Below are positions 21,901-52,300 of a DNA stretch of 64,000 nt, one piece after another. The notes under the pieces are model-generated. The model did no database searches and was not told the DNA's origin. It saw nothing but the letters and a program-made list of their open reading frames with translations. How positions within the stretch are numbered: position 1 is the stretch's first letter; each line of letters begins with the position of its first letter. The stretch comes from Lytechinus variegatus (Eukaryota; Echinodermata; Echinoidea; Temnopleuroida; Toxopneustidae): NCBI RefSeq assembly GCF_018143015.1, contig NC_054741.1, positions 62,369,197 through 62,433,196 of the forward strand, given 5' to 3'. Both the position numbers and the translations under genes were made by a program.

Positions 21901-23233
21901 TAAATAGGCGTACAATATATCAAAGTTGATTTATTTTCATGGTTCAAGGCACATGTCCGATTGAGGTATATAACAGTATATAATGATCAAGTTCATAGTC
22001 CAATGGAGGTCTTCACCACAATGAACGCGTAACCAACAAGTATATAGGCCTATGTACTAGTATTGGTCAGGGGGTCAGTCGTAGACATTTTAGCTTGGGA
22101 ATTGTATGTTATTTACAAGTTTTTAAAGGGGAATCCAGCCTTGGCCATAGAATGTTGTGTTGGGAAGGAGAAAAATGAATTAAACAGAATGGTGAAAGTT
22201 TGAAAGAAATCAGACAAGCAATAAGAAAAATATAGCTGCTTTAAAATTGAGATCACTAATACCATGTAGATTTCAAATTGGCAACTGGGTAAGTAAATTA
22301 TGACAAGGGGCAAGGACAACTTTCCCATAGGCCATGTACTTTATTATCAGGGATTTGTGGTTTTCTCCTAAGTACCCATTCCCCTGGTGCAGTAATCTAA
22401 ATATAACCCATTGTAGTATATTGTTTAATATCCTCATGAAAGAAAAATATCATTTGAAATAAAACTTTTGGGAAAAATGACATTTTAGCCATAATATGTA
22501 TTGGAGTACATGGAAGAGTAGTCCTTGCCTTACATCACTATGACATCACATAAGCGGCCAATTTGAAGTCTCCATGGGTATAGTGATTACCAATATTTAC
22601 AACTTTAAAAAATTCATAAATTTCTTGTTATTTGTCCAATGTTGTTCAAACTTTCACCTATCAACTTGTCTGATTTTTCTTTTTCTTATAAAAACAAGGT
22701 TTCATTTGGGTTGGATTCCCCTTTAAAGTAAGCAAAAAAAAATACTTATACCGATAGGTATAAAGAGGGAGATGAGGAAGACGAGAGAGTGAGAGGGGGG
22801 GGGGGGATAGAGGGGGTCATGGGGGTAAGCACTTTTTCGCCTCAAGTCTAGTCAGATCGAGGGCGGATCCAGAAAAAAGTCTTCACTTTCAAGACGGGGG
22901 AGGGACACTATTTCAACGGCGTATTTACATTAAAAAAAAGTAATTGTGCCTCTTTAATGGGGCACGGGCTGGCTTTGCCCCCCCCCCCCTGGATCCGCCA
23001 GTGAGTCAGATCCCGGGGTCACATCATAATGGTTGTAAATCTTAGTTGTCTAAATACATAGCAAATTCCCCTGTATGTGCTTACCGATCAAAGGCTTCCA
23101 TGCTATCGTTGTACGTCGATCTCCGCCCAGAAGCATCGTTGTAAAACGACCAGCCTTCGGGTGACATTAGTTCTTGAGCTCGACATCGATAATCATCAAC
23201 GGTCATCAATGGTCTCCCTTTAGAAGTTGACAT
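11131..23233 (-). CDS. HAO-like: Alpha-hydroxyacid oxidase (HAO/glycolate oxidase family)
   Basis: FMN-dependent oxidation of 2-hydroxy acids to 2-oxo acids with release of hydrogen peroxide, normally in peroxisomes. Eight coding exons join in phase: 23233-23085, 18001-17850, 15593-15329, 15006-14834, 14354-14263, 13742-13581, 11488-11419, 11189-11131 (1122 nt, 373 residues; family about 350-370). All splice sites are GT/AG. Family residues are present: active-site Tyr in DDY (15), QLY (134-136), TVD and GNR (162-171), Lys242 in PIVLKG, the catalytic His266 and Arg269 in SAHGGRQ, and the phosphate-binding MDGGV and [11 protein letters not shown] blocks. The usual SNHGARQ reads SAHGGRQ, and a usual Trp is Tyr114. 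The protein ends in SLL, a poor peroxisomal PTS1 (usually SKL-like). The paralogue and preferred substrate cannot be assigned. Confidence 0.93.
11419..11488 (-). CDS. Oxidase exon 7
   Basis: It encodes [20 protein letters not shown] and GIS, aligning with the family helix GVxxVLxILxxEL. The acceptor is TAAACAG and the donor GTAAAA. Confidence 0.88.
11490..11934. other. Oxidase intron 7, right part
   Basis: A+T-rich intronic sequence in which no repeat boundary was recognised. Confidence 0.4.
11936..12182. mobile_element. Palindromic MITE (GTGGTGTTAACACC family), complete
   Basis: Left ACTGTAAAAACTGTGGTGTT and right AACACCACAGTTTTTGCTGT are inverted, and AGAGGACCACACC faces GGTGTGGTCCTCT. 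The interior is built from GGTGTNNNACACC half-palindromes. A second copy in opposite orientation is at 49661-49855. Confidence 0.85.
12819..13380. mobile_element. TTAA-flanked MITE in oxidase intron 6
   Basis: The ends AGGGGAATGGAA and TTCATTTTCCT form an imperfect inverted repeat. TTAA lies directly outside each end (12815-12818 and 13381-13384), the TSD typical of piggyBac- and Kolobok-type elements. It is non-coding. Confidence 0.75.
13581..13742 (-). CDS. Oxidase exon 6
   Basis: It encodes [20 protein letters not shown], then [20 protein letters not shown] and [14 protein letters not shown], the FMN-phosphate site. It is 162 nt, phase 0 at both ends. Confidence 0.95.
13743..14262. other. 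Oxidase intron 5
   Basis: A+T-rich, no repeat family recognised. Confidence 0.45.
14263..14354 (-). CDS. Oxidase exon 5 with catalytic histidine
   Basis: It encodes [20 protein letters not shown] and continues [11 protein letters not shown]. His266 is the proton-abstracting base of the family. The donor is GTATAA. Confidence 0.93.
14355..14833. other. Oxidase intron 4
   Basis: A+T-rich, no repeat family recognised. Confidence 0.45.
14834..15006 (-). CDS. Oxidase exon 4
   Basis: It encodes [18 protein letters not shown] through [20 protein letters not shown]. The acceptor is CCAAAG/G, chosen because the nearby CCAG would break the frame. It includes FMN-contacting Lys242. Confidence 0.9.
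15329..15593 (-). CDS. Oxidase exon 3
   Basis: It encodes residues 101-189 with the [11 protein letters not shown] and [12 protein letters not shown] motifs that contact FMN and substrate. The acceptor is TCTACAG and the donor GTAGGT. Confidence 0.93.
15637..16247. mobile_element. Non-autonomous element with TGAGATGCT duplication
   Basis: An inverted repeat (CTTCCATTGACGGGTGG near 15652, CCACTCGTCAATGGAAG near 16214) with C runs at both ends is flanked by the direct repeat TGAGATGCT (15628-15636 and 16248-16256). The inside has variants of CGTGTTTAGGGTCC. It lies 35-45 bases from oxidase exon 3. Confidence 0.75.
16481..17391. mobile_element. Repeat element bearing AGGTCAAAGGTCA arrays
   Basis: The ends TGTCTCACCT and AGGTGAGAC are inverted. 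Inside are about four degenerate ~170-180 bp units, each with 'aacttggacataa', 'atcaagtatcactgaacatcc' and CATGACCAAGGTCAAAGGTC. The left end folds into a small hairpin (GTCTCAC...GTGAGAC). A related, shorter element is at 54721-55190. It lies in oxidase intron 2. Confidence 0.75.
17460..17840. mobile_element. Fragments of the GTCCACCCC MITE family next to exon 2
   Basis: AAGGTCAAGTCCACCCCAGA (near 17630) and ATCACTCACTATTTC belong to the family best seen at 20597-21146. A second piece at 17460-17620 carries the other half. The fragment ends within ~10 bases of oxidase exon 2. Confidence 0.65.
17850..18001 (-). CDS. Oxidase exon 2
   Basis: It encodes the [18 protein letters not shown] and [14 protein letters not shown] blocks, matching family residues around the first beta strands. 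The acceptor is TTTCCAG and the donor GTAGGC. MITE sequence reaches to about ten bases from the donor. Confidence 0.92.
18045..18250. mobile_element. Degenerate GGATCCGC hAT-like fragment
   Basis: The right end AATCCTGGATCCGCGCCCTG resembles the complement of the complete MITE starts at 7654 and 26401. The interior has C and T homopolymers and TTTTTTGCTTGTCAAAAG, shared with those elements. Possible TSD CTTCAAGA / CTTCGAGG is imperfect. Confidence 0.5.
18794..19923. mobile_element. hAT-like element with 8-bp TSD in oxidase intron 1
   Basis: Starts CAGTGGCGTAGACAGG and ends CTATCTACGCCCCTG. Flanked by a perfect 8-bp duplication GATCGACT (18786-18793 and 19924-19931). GGGGGGATGATCC near the start faces GGATGCATCCCCCC near the end. 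No transposase frame is seen. It contains a (TA)n tract at 18851-18912. Confidence 0.88.
18851..18912. repeat. (TA)31 microsatellite
   Basis: Perfect TA dinucleotide run inside the 18794-19923 element. Confidence 0.97.
19932..20310. other. Oxidase intron 1 spacer
   Basis: A+T-rich, no repeat boundary recognised. Confidence 0.4.
20311..20530 (+). mobile_element. tRNA-derived SINE (SURF-like)
   Basis: An A box (GGTGGCTCAGTGGTA at about 20317) and B box (GTGGGTTTGATCCTCGGCC at about 20368) form a tRNA-like head; TAGAGCGTCCGCCTCATT lies between. The tail has GAATTCAGTGGCTACCCTGG. From memory this matches tRNA SINEs abundant in sea urchins. A small A+T-rich palindrome separates head and tail. 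Confidence 0.75.
20597..21146. mobile_element. GTCCACCCC-family MITE, full-length copy
   Basis: The ends GGCAAGTCCACCCCAGCAAA and CTGGGATGGACTTGACC form an inverted repeat. Family hallmarks are CCACTCACTATTTC, 'aaatattctaattttctcc', CTCATTTGCATATTACTGAG and 'aactttcttatttcat'. Other copies: 17460-17840, 27640-28120, 49856-50420 and pieces at 53520-54110. Confidence 0.8.
21263..21485. mobile_element. Palindromic MITE in oxidase intron 1
   Basis: AACGCTGTTTACTATATGAA and CCTTACAGTA on the left (about 21290-21320) recur in reverse complement on the right (about 21430-21462). Outer ends TACACAG and CTGTGTA are consistent with a TA target, as in Tc1/mariner-type MITEs. Confidence 0.82.
22127..22722. 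mobile_element. TTAA-flanked MITE, AGGGGAATCC family
   Basis: Terminal AGGGGAATCCAGCC and GGTTGGATTCCCCT are inverted, with TTAA directly outside each end (22123-22126 and 22723-22726). It resembles 12819-13380 in termini and size. Non-coding. Confidence 0.85.
22858..23003. mobile_element. Short hAT-like MITE with 8-bp TSD
   Basis: Starts CGAGGGCGGATCCAG and ends CTGGATCCGCCAGTG. Flanked by a perfect AGTCAGAT duplication (22850-22857 and 23004-23011). It lies 81 bases from oxidase exon 1. Confidence 0.85.
23085..23233 (-). CDS. Oxidase exon 1 (start codon)
   Basis: It encodes residues 1-50, beginning [17 protein letters not shown] and holding the FMN-domain Tyr15. The donor is CG/GTAAG at 23085/23084. 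The ATG at 23233 is the only start giving the expected family N-terminal length. Confidence 0.85.
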
Positions 23234-23476
23234 GGTTATATTATATTATCCTCAGCTTCGGGTTTATGCACAGAACGGGCACATAACGCACCCTCCAAGC
23301 TTGGCGCGGGTAGCTAGGCTGGTTAATTTGAGCATAGGGAGGTGCACATCCCTGGGAAGGTGGAACTTAAGTGGTATGGATCGGGGGGTGCACATCCGTG
23401 GGGAGGTGGAACTAAAGTTTGAAAAATCAGCTGTTGAAAGCAGAAGGAGGGGTACAAATTTTGCTTTTCGCTTTGC

Positions 23477-23905
23477 CATGGGCGGAAATCCAAGGGGGAC
23501 AGGGGGACGCGTCCACCCTACCCAAAATAGTATAGGGGGCACAATGTCCCCCTTTTATAGTTTTGGTCTTTTATGATGCAAAGAAATACATCATTCAAAA
23601 TCGGAATAAAACATGTATTTCAGATGACCTTACTTTTTGGATGCTAACCGTATTTTTTTTTTTTTTTGCTTGTCAAATCTATTTTGGTAGAGACTCGGAC
23701 CTTACTTTTGGGGGTGATAAACCTTCTTTTTTTGGGGGGTGGGGGCTTGTCAAATTTTTCAGCCCCTGGTCCCCCTACCTTTGGGGAGAGATTTCTGCCC
23801 TTGTTGCTTACCAATGTCGGAACTCTTCTGCCTCCAGTCAGCGGGAGGGTGCACGCGCGTGCATCGAGTGCACCCCCCCCCCTCCCGGCCAAAATACGCC
23901 CTTGG
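23477..23905. mobile_element. GGGCGGAAATCC repeat family copy
   Basis: Starts CATGGGCGGAAATCC and ends near AAATACGCCCTTGG. It shares GGTCTTTTATGATG, AAAGAAATACATCATTCAAA and GATGACCTTACTTTTTGG with 28440-28600. The TSD is not clear (possible GCTT). Confidence 0.6.
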
Positions 23906-24715
23906 CTTCATGTAGGCCTATCGAAATATCATTATCGCTTTCCCCCGATGATGAGAGCTATTATCATATAAGAAGAAAATTGGCTTTGGTATTAAACCTC
24001 CTAATTGTTTTTAATTATCGCAGATGTTAGTTCTGAAATCGACGTTTATATCATTATGTAGAAGCCTAGAAGGTCATCAGGCAGACAATATTACCATAAA
24101 AGATGTGCATTAGTTCGTAGAAAAGTTACTTTAACCCTCCAGCAATGTAATGTACACGTTTTTACTCGCTTATGTCAGACAGAAAACACGTTTATATGAG
24201 TTAACTCATTTAAATTAAGATTATATTATGAGCTGTTTTCGAATCAGTGTCAAAATCTATTATTTTTATATTAAATTTTGTACCGTGCTTTTCAAACATT
24301 TTTTTAGGGGGGGTGCATACATTATATCGTGAATTTTCAGGAGATTCATTTCCAAACTAATAATATTCATTCATTGAAATGAAAGAAAATGTTTGTTCAT
24401 GTACATATAAAATCGATTTAAAACTTGAGCTAAAAAAGCTATAGTTGAGAGGCACCTTGTTGTCTTATAGTGTATCATAACAAATCGGTAACACAAATAC
24501 TCTTTTGTGGAATCCCAACGATGCACCCGCATCTCTCTACACGCTATGATAAAATATATGTATATAGAAAAATGACGGAGGCACAACAAAGTTCTTTTTG
24601 TTTTGAGTAACGCATGCATTTCAACGATTTTACGAAATAATAAGTTTATATTGCATGAATTCCTTACAAAAAAAATCCATTTGACTCGCTACTGTGTTTG
24701 TTGACGATCGGCAAT
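23906..24715. other. Spacer, nothing recognised
   Basis: A+T-rich sequence upstream of the oxidase start with no exon or repeat boundary identified. Confidence 0.4.
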
Positions 24716-25037
24716 CATAGGCGGCGGAAGCGGGGGAGGGGGACGTGTCCCCCCCTAAAATTTTTTTGATAACTTTTTTTTTTTTCTTGTCAATTTTTTT
24801 CCTGCGTCCCCCCCCCTAAATTCACGTGGACCCCTTGAAACGTGTGTTGTCCCCCCCCCCCTAAAATTTAGGTTGATGACTTTTTTTTTTTTTTTTTTTT
24901 TTTTGCTTGTCAAAAATTTTTGGTTAGCAACTCATAAAAAAAAACTTTTTGGGGGGCGCTTGTCCAATTTTTAAACTGTGTCCATCCCAAAATTTCAGGT
25001 GGACACCCCCTAAATTTTTTGTCTTCCGCCGCCAATG
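24716..25037. mobile_element. hAT-like MITE, CATAGGCGGCGGAAG family
   Basis: Termini CATAGGCGGCGGAAG and CTTCCGCCGCCAATG, with a perfect 8-bp duplication TCGGCAAT (24708-24715 and 25038-25045). The interior is C and T runs with TTTTGCTTGTCAAAAATTTT. Same family as the nested copy at 5627-5849. Confidence 0.9.
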
Positions 25038-25119
25038 TCGGCAATGCATCTAGAATTTGCTCAATTATGTTTGATGCTACGACAGGCAGCAGGTGAAAAT
25101 GATAACGTATTTATAAAAT

Positions 25120-25860
25120 CATGAAAATGATGGCTCTTGATTGATTGCTGATTGATTGATTGATAACGAATTTATTTTATTCCAAAATTTCAACAAAGTT
25201 ACAAAGTAAAGCCAGATATAATAAAACATCATGAAACGGAATAGAAACCTGAAAAGCAAAGCTTGTTATTGAAGGTTTCCTTCAATAAATAAGACATATC
25301 AATGCAAAATACAAAGTTCAAAATATATACAAATCATCATATCTTTCTTGTAGAAATTCAATATATATATATAATATACAAATCATCATATCTTTCTCTT
25401 AGAAAATAAATGTGAATCTATGTTAAATATATATTTTTTTTCATATTCTCCCAAGTAAAAGATAGGCAAGGCTGGATGATATTACAAGATATGAAAAAAC
25501 AGTGAAAAGGACACAGAAAAACAAAACGTTACAAAACAGGACGTGACAGAACGGTACAAGAACAAGGCATGACAAAAAATTATACAAAAACAAGACATAC
25601 GAAATATTATAAGAACAGACAACTTGAAAAAAAACCCAACAAAACAAAGGACAAGAAACCATCAAAAGAAAACAAACAAAATAACAAACAAAAAAACAAA
25701 TCTGCACAGGTAGATCGAATGAAAAGGGACAGAGACAGAGACGGGAAAAGAAGCGAAATAAAGGCAGGGGAGAATACGGAAGAACAGAAGATCCGCAAGA
25801 TATCCAAAGTAGGATGAATAATTTGAGTGCTATAGTTATTAGTTAGATTTTTTGTTTTGA
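25120..25860. repeat. Possible retroelement tail and A-rich stretch
   Basis: A TTGA microsatellite (about 25140-25165) precedes ACGAATTTATTTTATTCCAA and an A-rich, low-complexity stretch. Two near-identical 'caaatcatcatatctttct' segments (25330 and 25380) form a short direct repeat. It resembles the reverse of a LINE 3' end, but no reverse transcriptase frame was seen. Confidence 0.4.
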
Positions 25861-25920
25861 AGCTATGAATACCCTTACGTTAAGATATGTAGTAAGAATA
25901 ATAATTATCATCGTTTTCTG

Positions 25921-25962
25921 GGGTTGCCACGCAGTCAAGCTTAGCTTATAGTGGCAACCCCT
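25921..25962. repeat. 11-bp hairpin, GGGGTTGCCAC/GTGGCAACCCC
   Basis: A perfect 11-bp inverted repeat (25921-25931 and 25952-25962) with a 20-base loop. Confidence 0.8.
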
Positions 25963-26306
25963 GCAACCTTCTAATAATCGATATGTTTTAATAGAAAATG
26001 CAATTTTCTTTTCCATGTTTTGCTTGTCAGTTATATGTATATTATTATTGTATTTTCTTTGTTAATGTGTTTATGAAAAAGTGTTGCAGAAACCAATAAA
26101 TGAAAATGAAATATTTGGCTTATTTCGTAAAGCTTGTGAAAGTGAGTTCCAAAGCTTGGTGCAAGAAGGTATGAACAGTTTGTTTGTTAATAGTGTCCTT
26201 GTTCTAGGTAAATTAAAATGTCCTGCAGAACCCAAATGCCATTACTTACATTTCTTGAAAACCAATTACTTTAATTGTTATAGTTTTTCAAACAATTGAA
26301 TTCAAG

Positions 26307-27006
26307 GATTTATTTTCGATTGGTGTCTAATGGCAATTCATCCAATTACCGACTCGTCTAACTATCATTTGGTCTACAATCATTCGTCCACTATCCACAT
26401 CAGGGGCGGATCCAGGATTTTCGAAAGGGGGGGGATTTTTTTGGAGGAAAATTTTGACAAGCAAAAAAAAGGTTTCAACCACAAATCAAGGATATTTCGT
26501 ACCCGAAACAAAACTAAAATTTGACAAGCAAAAAAAAGGCCTTCAATTTCAAAAGAGGGTGCAAACCTCTGTTTTAATGGCATTTTTACATTACAAATTT
26601 TAATTTTGCTTCTCAAAGAAGGGGAAGGGGGCACGTGCCTGCTGTGCCCCCCCCTCCCTGGATCCCCCAGTGATCCACATGGTCTAATTGCCATTTCGTC
26701 CACACTCATTTCATCTAATAAAAAAGCTTATAACCAGTTGGTCTAATAGCCATTTAGTCAATATACCATTTGTTCTGATTGGAATAACCTACTGTTCATT
26801 CATTTGGGCGACATGAATTAAAATAAAATGGATATTAGACCAACTATGAGACGAAATGGTGATTAGACGAAGCGGTGATAAGACGGAGTGATGATTCGAC
26901 CAAATGATTGTTAGACGAAATGTTGATAGACAGAATTAGTCTAAATGAAGATAGAACATGATTGTGGTGAGTGGACGAATTGACAGAAGACGAATTGGCA
27001 ATCATC
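26307..27006. mobile_element. Foldback element (GGTCTAAT/GACGAATTGG family)
   Basis: The two arms are degenerate inverted copies: the left is phrases such as CCGACTCGTCTAACTATC and CATTTGGTCTA, the right is their complements (ATTAGACCAA, GGACGAATTG). Flanked by a perfect 8-bp duplication AATTCAAG (26299-26306 and 27007-27014). A hAT-like MITE is nested at 26401-26672. Sister copies: 35495-35842 and 51393-51805. Confidence 0.85.
26401..26672. mobile_element. Nested hAT-like MITE, CAGGGGCGGATCC family
   Basis: Starts CAGGGGCGGATCCAGG and ends CCTGGATCCCCCAGTG, with a perfect 8-bp duplication ATCCACAT (26393-26400 and 26673-26680) inside the foldback element. TTGACAAGCAAAAAAA occurs twice. Confidence 0.9.
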
Positions 27007-27639
27007 AATTCAAGCCGGTTCAGATATCAATTCTATTGATATGAGATTTACTAATAATAATGTAATGAAAAGACGTATAGTATTGAGTATATGTACTAAA
27101 TTCCTGGCAGGTAATATGTATTCAGGAGTGTCTGTATTTATTGTTAAATCGTAATACAATTATACAATAGTAGTGAAAACATCGTATTTACTCGATTAAA
27201 TTACAAATGTAACAATTAAAGAGTAAAGATGACAAAATATACAAGGCATAGTTTATTGTTAGAGGTGTAGGTCCACGATTTATGGTGGGGGGGTAGCAAA
27301 AGTGTGAAAATTGTTCAAAACTTTCGACGCGCGGATACCGATTTTGGCAAGCATGCGCACAGAAACATTGATAAATTTATGTCAAGTTTAATGGTTTTAA
27401 AGTGCTTTCGAATGCTCTTTAAAGCATATTTTTGTATTGCATATTATGATTTTTTAAGCTGTCAAAATTATTGGGGACCATTGCCCCCTCCCTGCTAACC
27501 GAACCGATGCCTCTGGGAATATGATTGTTCAAATTGCTTGAGATAATAACATCCGATTAAAAATGGCTGGTGAAAACTTCATAACAATCATGTATTGCAA
27601 AAAAATACAAAAACATCACTCCCAATAATTTCTAAAGGT
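27007..27639. other. Spacer, nothing recognised
   Basis: A+T-rich, with a G run and C runs near 27282 and 27480 like the ends of a GGATCC-type MITE, but without matching termini. Confidence 0.35.
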
Positions 27640-28120
27640 ATGAAGTTCATCCCAGAAAAAGGGTTGATTTATAGAAACACATCAGAGAAGCACAATACTG
27701 AAAATTTCATCAAAATCGGATGTAAAAGTTATTAAAATTTCACTTATTTTTCTCAAAACAGTTACATGCACAACTCGGTAATATGCAAAAAAGAGAGTGG
27801 ACGATGTCCCTCACCCACTATTCATTTTTGTTTATTTTTATCATAAAATATTTCAATTTTTGACACATTTGACCACAATGACCCGAGCCTCTTGTTTGAA
27901 CCACAAAATGTTGAAACGATGATAATTCCACATGTTCATGGAGGAATAAACTTTGTTTCACATGAAAATGAAGAAAAAATTAGAATATTTCATATTCCAT
28001 GTAATGAAATACAAAAGAAATAGTGAGTGGATGATTGGGACTCCATAATTTTGCTTCCCGACCAAGATGTGAACATAAATATCTTTTGAAATTAAGCGAA
28101 ACAATAAATTGTCATTTTTT
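27640..28120. mobile_element. GTCCACCCC-family MITE, truncated
   Basis: It shares AGTTCATCCCAGAAAAAGGG, CTCACCCACTATTCAT, 'cacatgttcatggaggaataaa' and TAGTGAGTGGATGA with 20597-21146, in the same order. Confidence 0.65.
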
Positions 28121-28439
28121 ATTCTTTCTTATTTCATATACAAATCATGAATGAACTTATCATAAAGATAACATAATAACAAATGAATACTACATTGTCT
28201 TTTAGCTATCATGTTTGATATGAAAATACATAAACAAACAAGTAGAGCTAATTGATCATCAAGTTACAATTATGTAGATATATTTTTAAATAGGAATGGT
28301 CTGCTAAAGCAAAGGTCAATGATGTGATTGTTTTTAATAAAAAATAGTTAATATAGCACACTTTAAGAAATTAAGTTTGAATATTTTTTTAAAATAATCA
28401 GTCATTACCAATGAATTCAGCAACATTATTTGTGCAACA

Positions 28440-28620
28440 TGGGCAGAAATCCCGGTGGGTGGGGGGGGGGCGTCCCCCCACCAAAAATAGTAAGGGGGAC
28501 ACAATATCAAATATTGGTCTTTTATGATGGAAAGAAATACATCATTCAAAATCGAAATAAAACGTGTAGTTTGGACAAGATGACCTTACTTTTTGGCTGA
28601 TATTTTAAACAAAAAATTCT
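28440..28620. mobile_element. Fragment of the GGGCGGAAATCC family
   Basis: GGGCAGAAATCCCGG, then TGGTCTTTTATGATGGAAAG and GATGACCTTACTTTTTGG, parallel to 23477-23650. Confidence 0.65.
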
Positions 28621-29037
28621 TGCTTGCGAATTTTTTCTTCGGGTATATTGCACACTATTTTGCAGGTAAGCTATAATAACCTAGGAACAATAATGAAATA
28701 GCCTAATTAAACAAAATTGAGAATAATGTCAAAGTGTAATAAGATCACATCTTACAGACATGATTGCTAAAGCTTGGACTTCTTTCAGAGTATTCCAAAA
28801 TGATTATGCCATATTTCATGTATTTAGAAGTTAGATGACTGCACTTTATGTTAATATGACTATTAAATACAATGGAAATGTTTATCAATAATAAATTAAT
28901 GTGACTCAAATACTAACATTTCATGACGTGTCTTAAAGAGAACACGTTTATCTCCATGCTCCAATGTATGCAATCAAGGATAATGAACTCTTCTTTCACT
29001 GAAAGAAATATCACAAAAAATCCTTCCCATCAGGGAC

Positions 29038-29731
29038 CTGTAACACAAAGCTTATACCTTGGTAACATTTGTTCTACGGCGGCAGTGCGGCAGTGTTTCC
29101 ACAGCTCCAAAATAAATTTCCAGAAACTGAATCCCAAATTTCCTGAAATTCTCAAATATTTCCTGGAATTTTCAAGTTTGATTTTTAACGAAAATCGGGC
29201 AATAATACAGCGAGTGTAAATTTGGTCCAGGTGGCCAAAGTCAGGGAATTAAGCATTTTTTGTTCCCTCCTTCTTTAAAATAGGAACAACATTACGAGAT
29301 GCGAGCGCGGAGCGCGAGCGGAAAATTTTGAGCTACGTATGGAGGTTAAAATTATGTCAATATAACATGATTATTAGGAGTTGCTATGTTTAATTGTTGT
29401 CTAATTGTAATTTTCCGATTTCCAAAAATTTCCTGGATTTTTTTCTATTTTCCGAACCTTTCCTGGAAAAAGTCAAAATTTCCTGAATTTCGGGAAGAGT
29501 GGAAACACTGCCGTACGGCGAGTTGAAAACATTTTATTTGTATCCCAGCTACATATAGGTGGTTTAAATAAAAATGAATAAAACGGCTGTTTTCGACTCG
29601 CCGTACGAATGAGACCAAGGTATTAGTAACGATCGTAGAACATTTTTCTATGATTGATTCCATTGACTACACTGTAGTCAATGGAATCATGGAAATCGAG
29701 TGTACAATTAATCGCTAACGTTTGTGTTACC
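29038..29731. mobile_element. Foldback element TGTAACACAAA...TTTGTGTTAC
   Basis: Outer ends TGTAACACAAAGC and GTTTGTGTTAC are inverted. ATACCTTGGTAAC faces ACCAAGGTATTAGTAAC and the CGTACGGCG/CGCCGTACG segments pair. A near-perfect hairpin ATTCCATTGACTACA...TGTAGTCAATGGAAT lies at 29650-29690. It contains the nested element 29089-29512 and lies just downstream of the sialyltransferase stop. Confidence 0.7.
29089..29512. mobile_element. Element GGCAGTGTTTCCACA...GTGGAAACACTGCC
   Basis: Inverted ends (29089 onward, 29499-29512) with repeated ATTTCCTG(G/A)AATTT phrases near both ends. Its left part is also at 4106-4262. The interior has one GCGAGCGCGGAGCGCGAGC monomer near 29300. Confidence 0.7.
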
Positions 29732-29841
29732 GGATCCAGATTTCACTGGATTTCCCTTTGTAGACTGCATGATCTATATCTTCTTTCTGTATTAAAATTC
29801 ATCTTGTAGAGAAATTTAAAAAAAACAAGAAAACTGCATGG

Positions 29842-51089
<21,248 letters not shown>

Positions 51090-51392
51090 TGTATGAGTCT
51101 TCCCTTGACGAAATATGGACACGAAATGATAACTTCAATCATAATAATTATATATACATGTACATTGACATTGTAATGTATATCATTTCAGGAGCCTATG
51201 TCAATTTATTTAACTTCCGATCGAGATTCAAGCCGGGGATTCGATTAAAAAAAAACAGATGTTATCATTTTTTTGTTTCCACCTTCAGTAATCATGGTAA
51301 TGGCAAGTAAAATGAACTCATTGCGCGCTAAAATAATGGCAAGTAAATGAACCCCATGAACTGATTGCGTGTCGTCTGCGAGTTCGTATTTC

Positions 51393-51805
51393 GGTTTATT
51401 CCAATTCGTCTAATGCCAATCCGTCCAATTGCCGACTCGTCTACTATCATTTGGTCCGCCACCAGTTCGTCCACTCACCAAATGGTCTACTTTCATTTAG
51501 TCTAATGCCATTACGTCTAATAAGCATTGGTCCAATAGTCATTTAGTCCATATACCATGTCGTGCATGTGGTCTAATTAAACCGAAGTGCATGTCTTTAT
51601 CGTGCAAAATGAATTTAAAAGAAAATGGATATTAGACCAAACGGTTATTAGACGAAATGGTACAAGACGAACTGGTGATTAGACAAAGTGATGATTGGAC
51701 CAAATAGCTGTTAGACGAAATTTCGATGGACGGAATGGCATTTGACTAAATGAATGTAGACCATGTAAGTGGACGAGTTGGCAGTGGACGAATTGGCAAT
51801 TTACC
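51393..51805. mobile_element. Foldback element, third copy
   Basis: Starts GGTTTATTCCAATTCGTC and ends GACGAATTGGCAATTTACC. The arms pair (CCAATTGCCGACTCGTC / GACGAGTTGGCAGTGG). Perfect 8-bp duplication CGTATTTC (51385-51392 and 51806-51813). It lies 300 bases upstream of the predicted sialyltransferase start. Confidence 0.88.
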
Positions 51806-51979
51806 CGTATTTCATTGTTTATAATCTTTAGTTTTCTTCATTTCAGCCAGTTATGCAAAAGTAACACCTTTATGCCGTTCCTATGAGCCTATGTACAGTA
51901 CCACGACGGAACGTATAAGACATCTATATATGAAAACGTGCTCGCATGAAATCTAACAGCCATTATTAGAAGCCATTCT

Positions 51980-52300
51980 GTTTATTTATTTATTATTTAT
52001 TTGCGTTTTCTTTGAAATATCAGGGTTGTCCCGTTGAAGCCAATTGGCCTTCTTTTCAAGAAGCCCTGTCAAAATGCAGGACTATACATATAAAACATGA
52101 CATATATACAGAAATAAAAACAGTGTTTGAAAACAAATAATGACAAAGTCTTTCAAAAAAATCATACATGAAAGTATAAAACACGGAAAATAATATATTC
52201 ACACAAAGACAAAGCGTAATGGACAAAAATCAATACTAGTAACGAACTAAACATAGACAAAAGAACGTTTTTTTTCAGTTTTTGGCTTAAGTTGATATAA
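51980..52300. repeat. Probable reversed retroelement tail
   Basis: TTATTTATTTATTATTTATT, then TTGTCCCGTTGAAGCCAATT shared with 7235. The T-rich start suggests a LINE 3' end in reverse. No reverse transcriptase frame. Confidence 0.4.

Noticed and set aside
25569-25817. Lys-rich reading frame as a gene
   Set aside because: Low-complexity A-rich DNA; no splice context or family motif.
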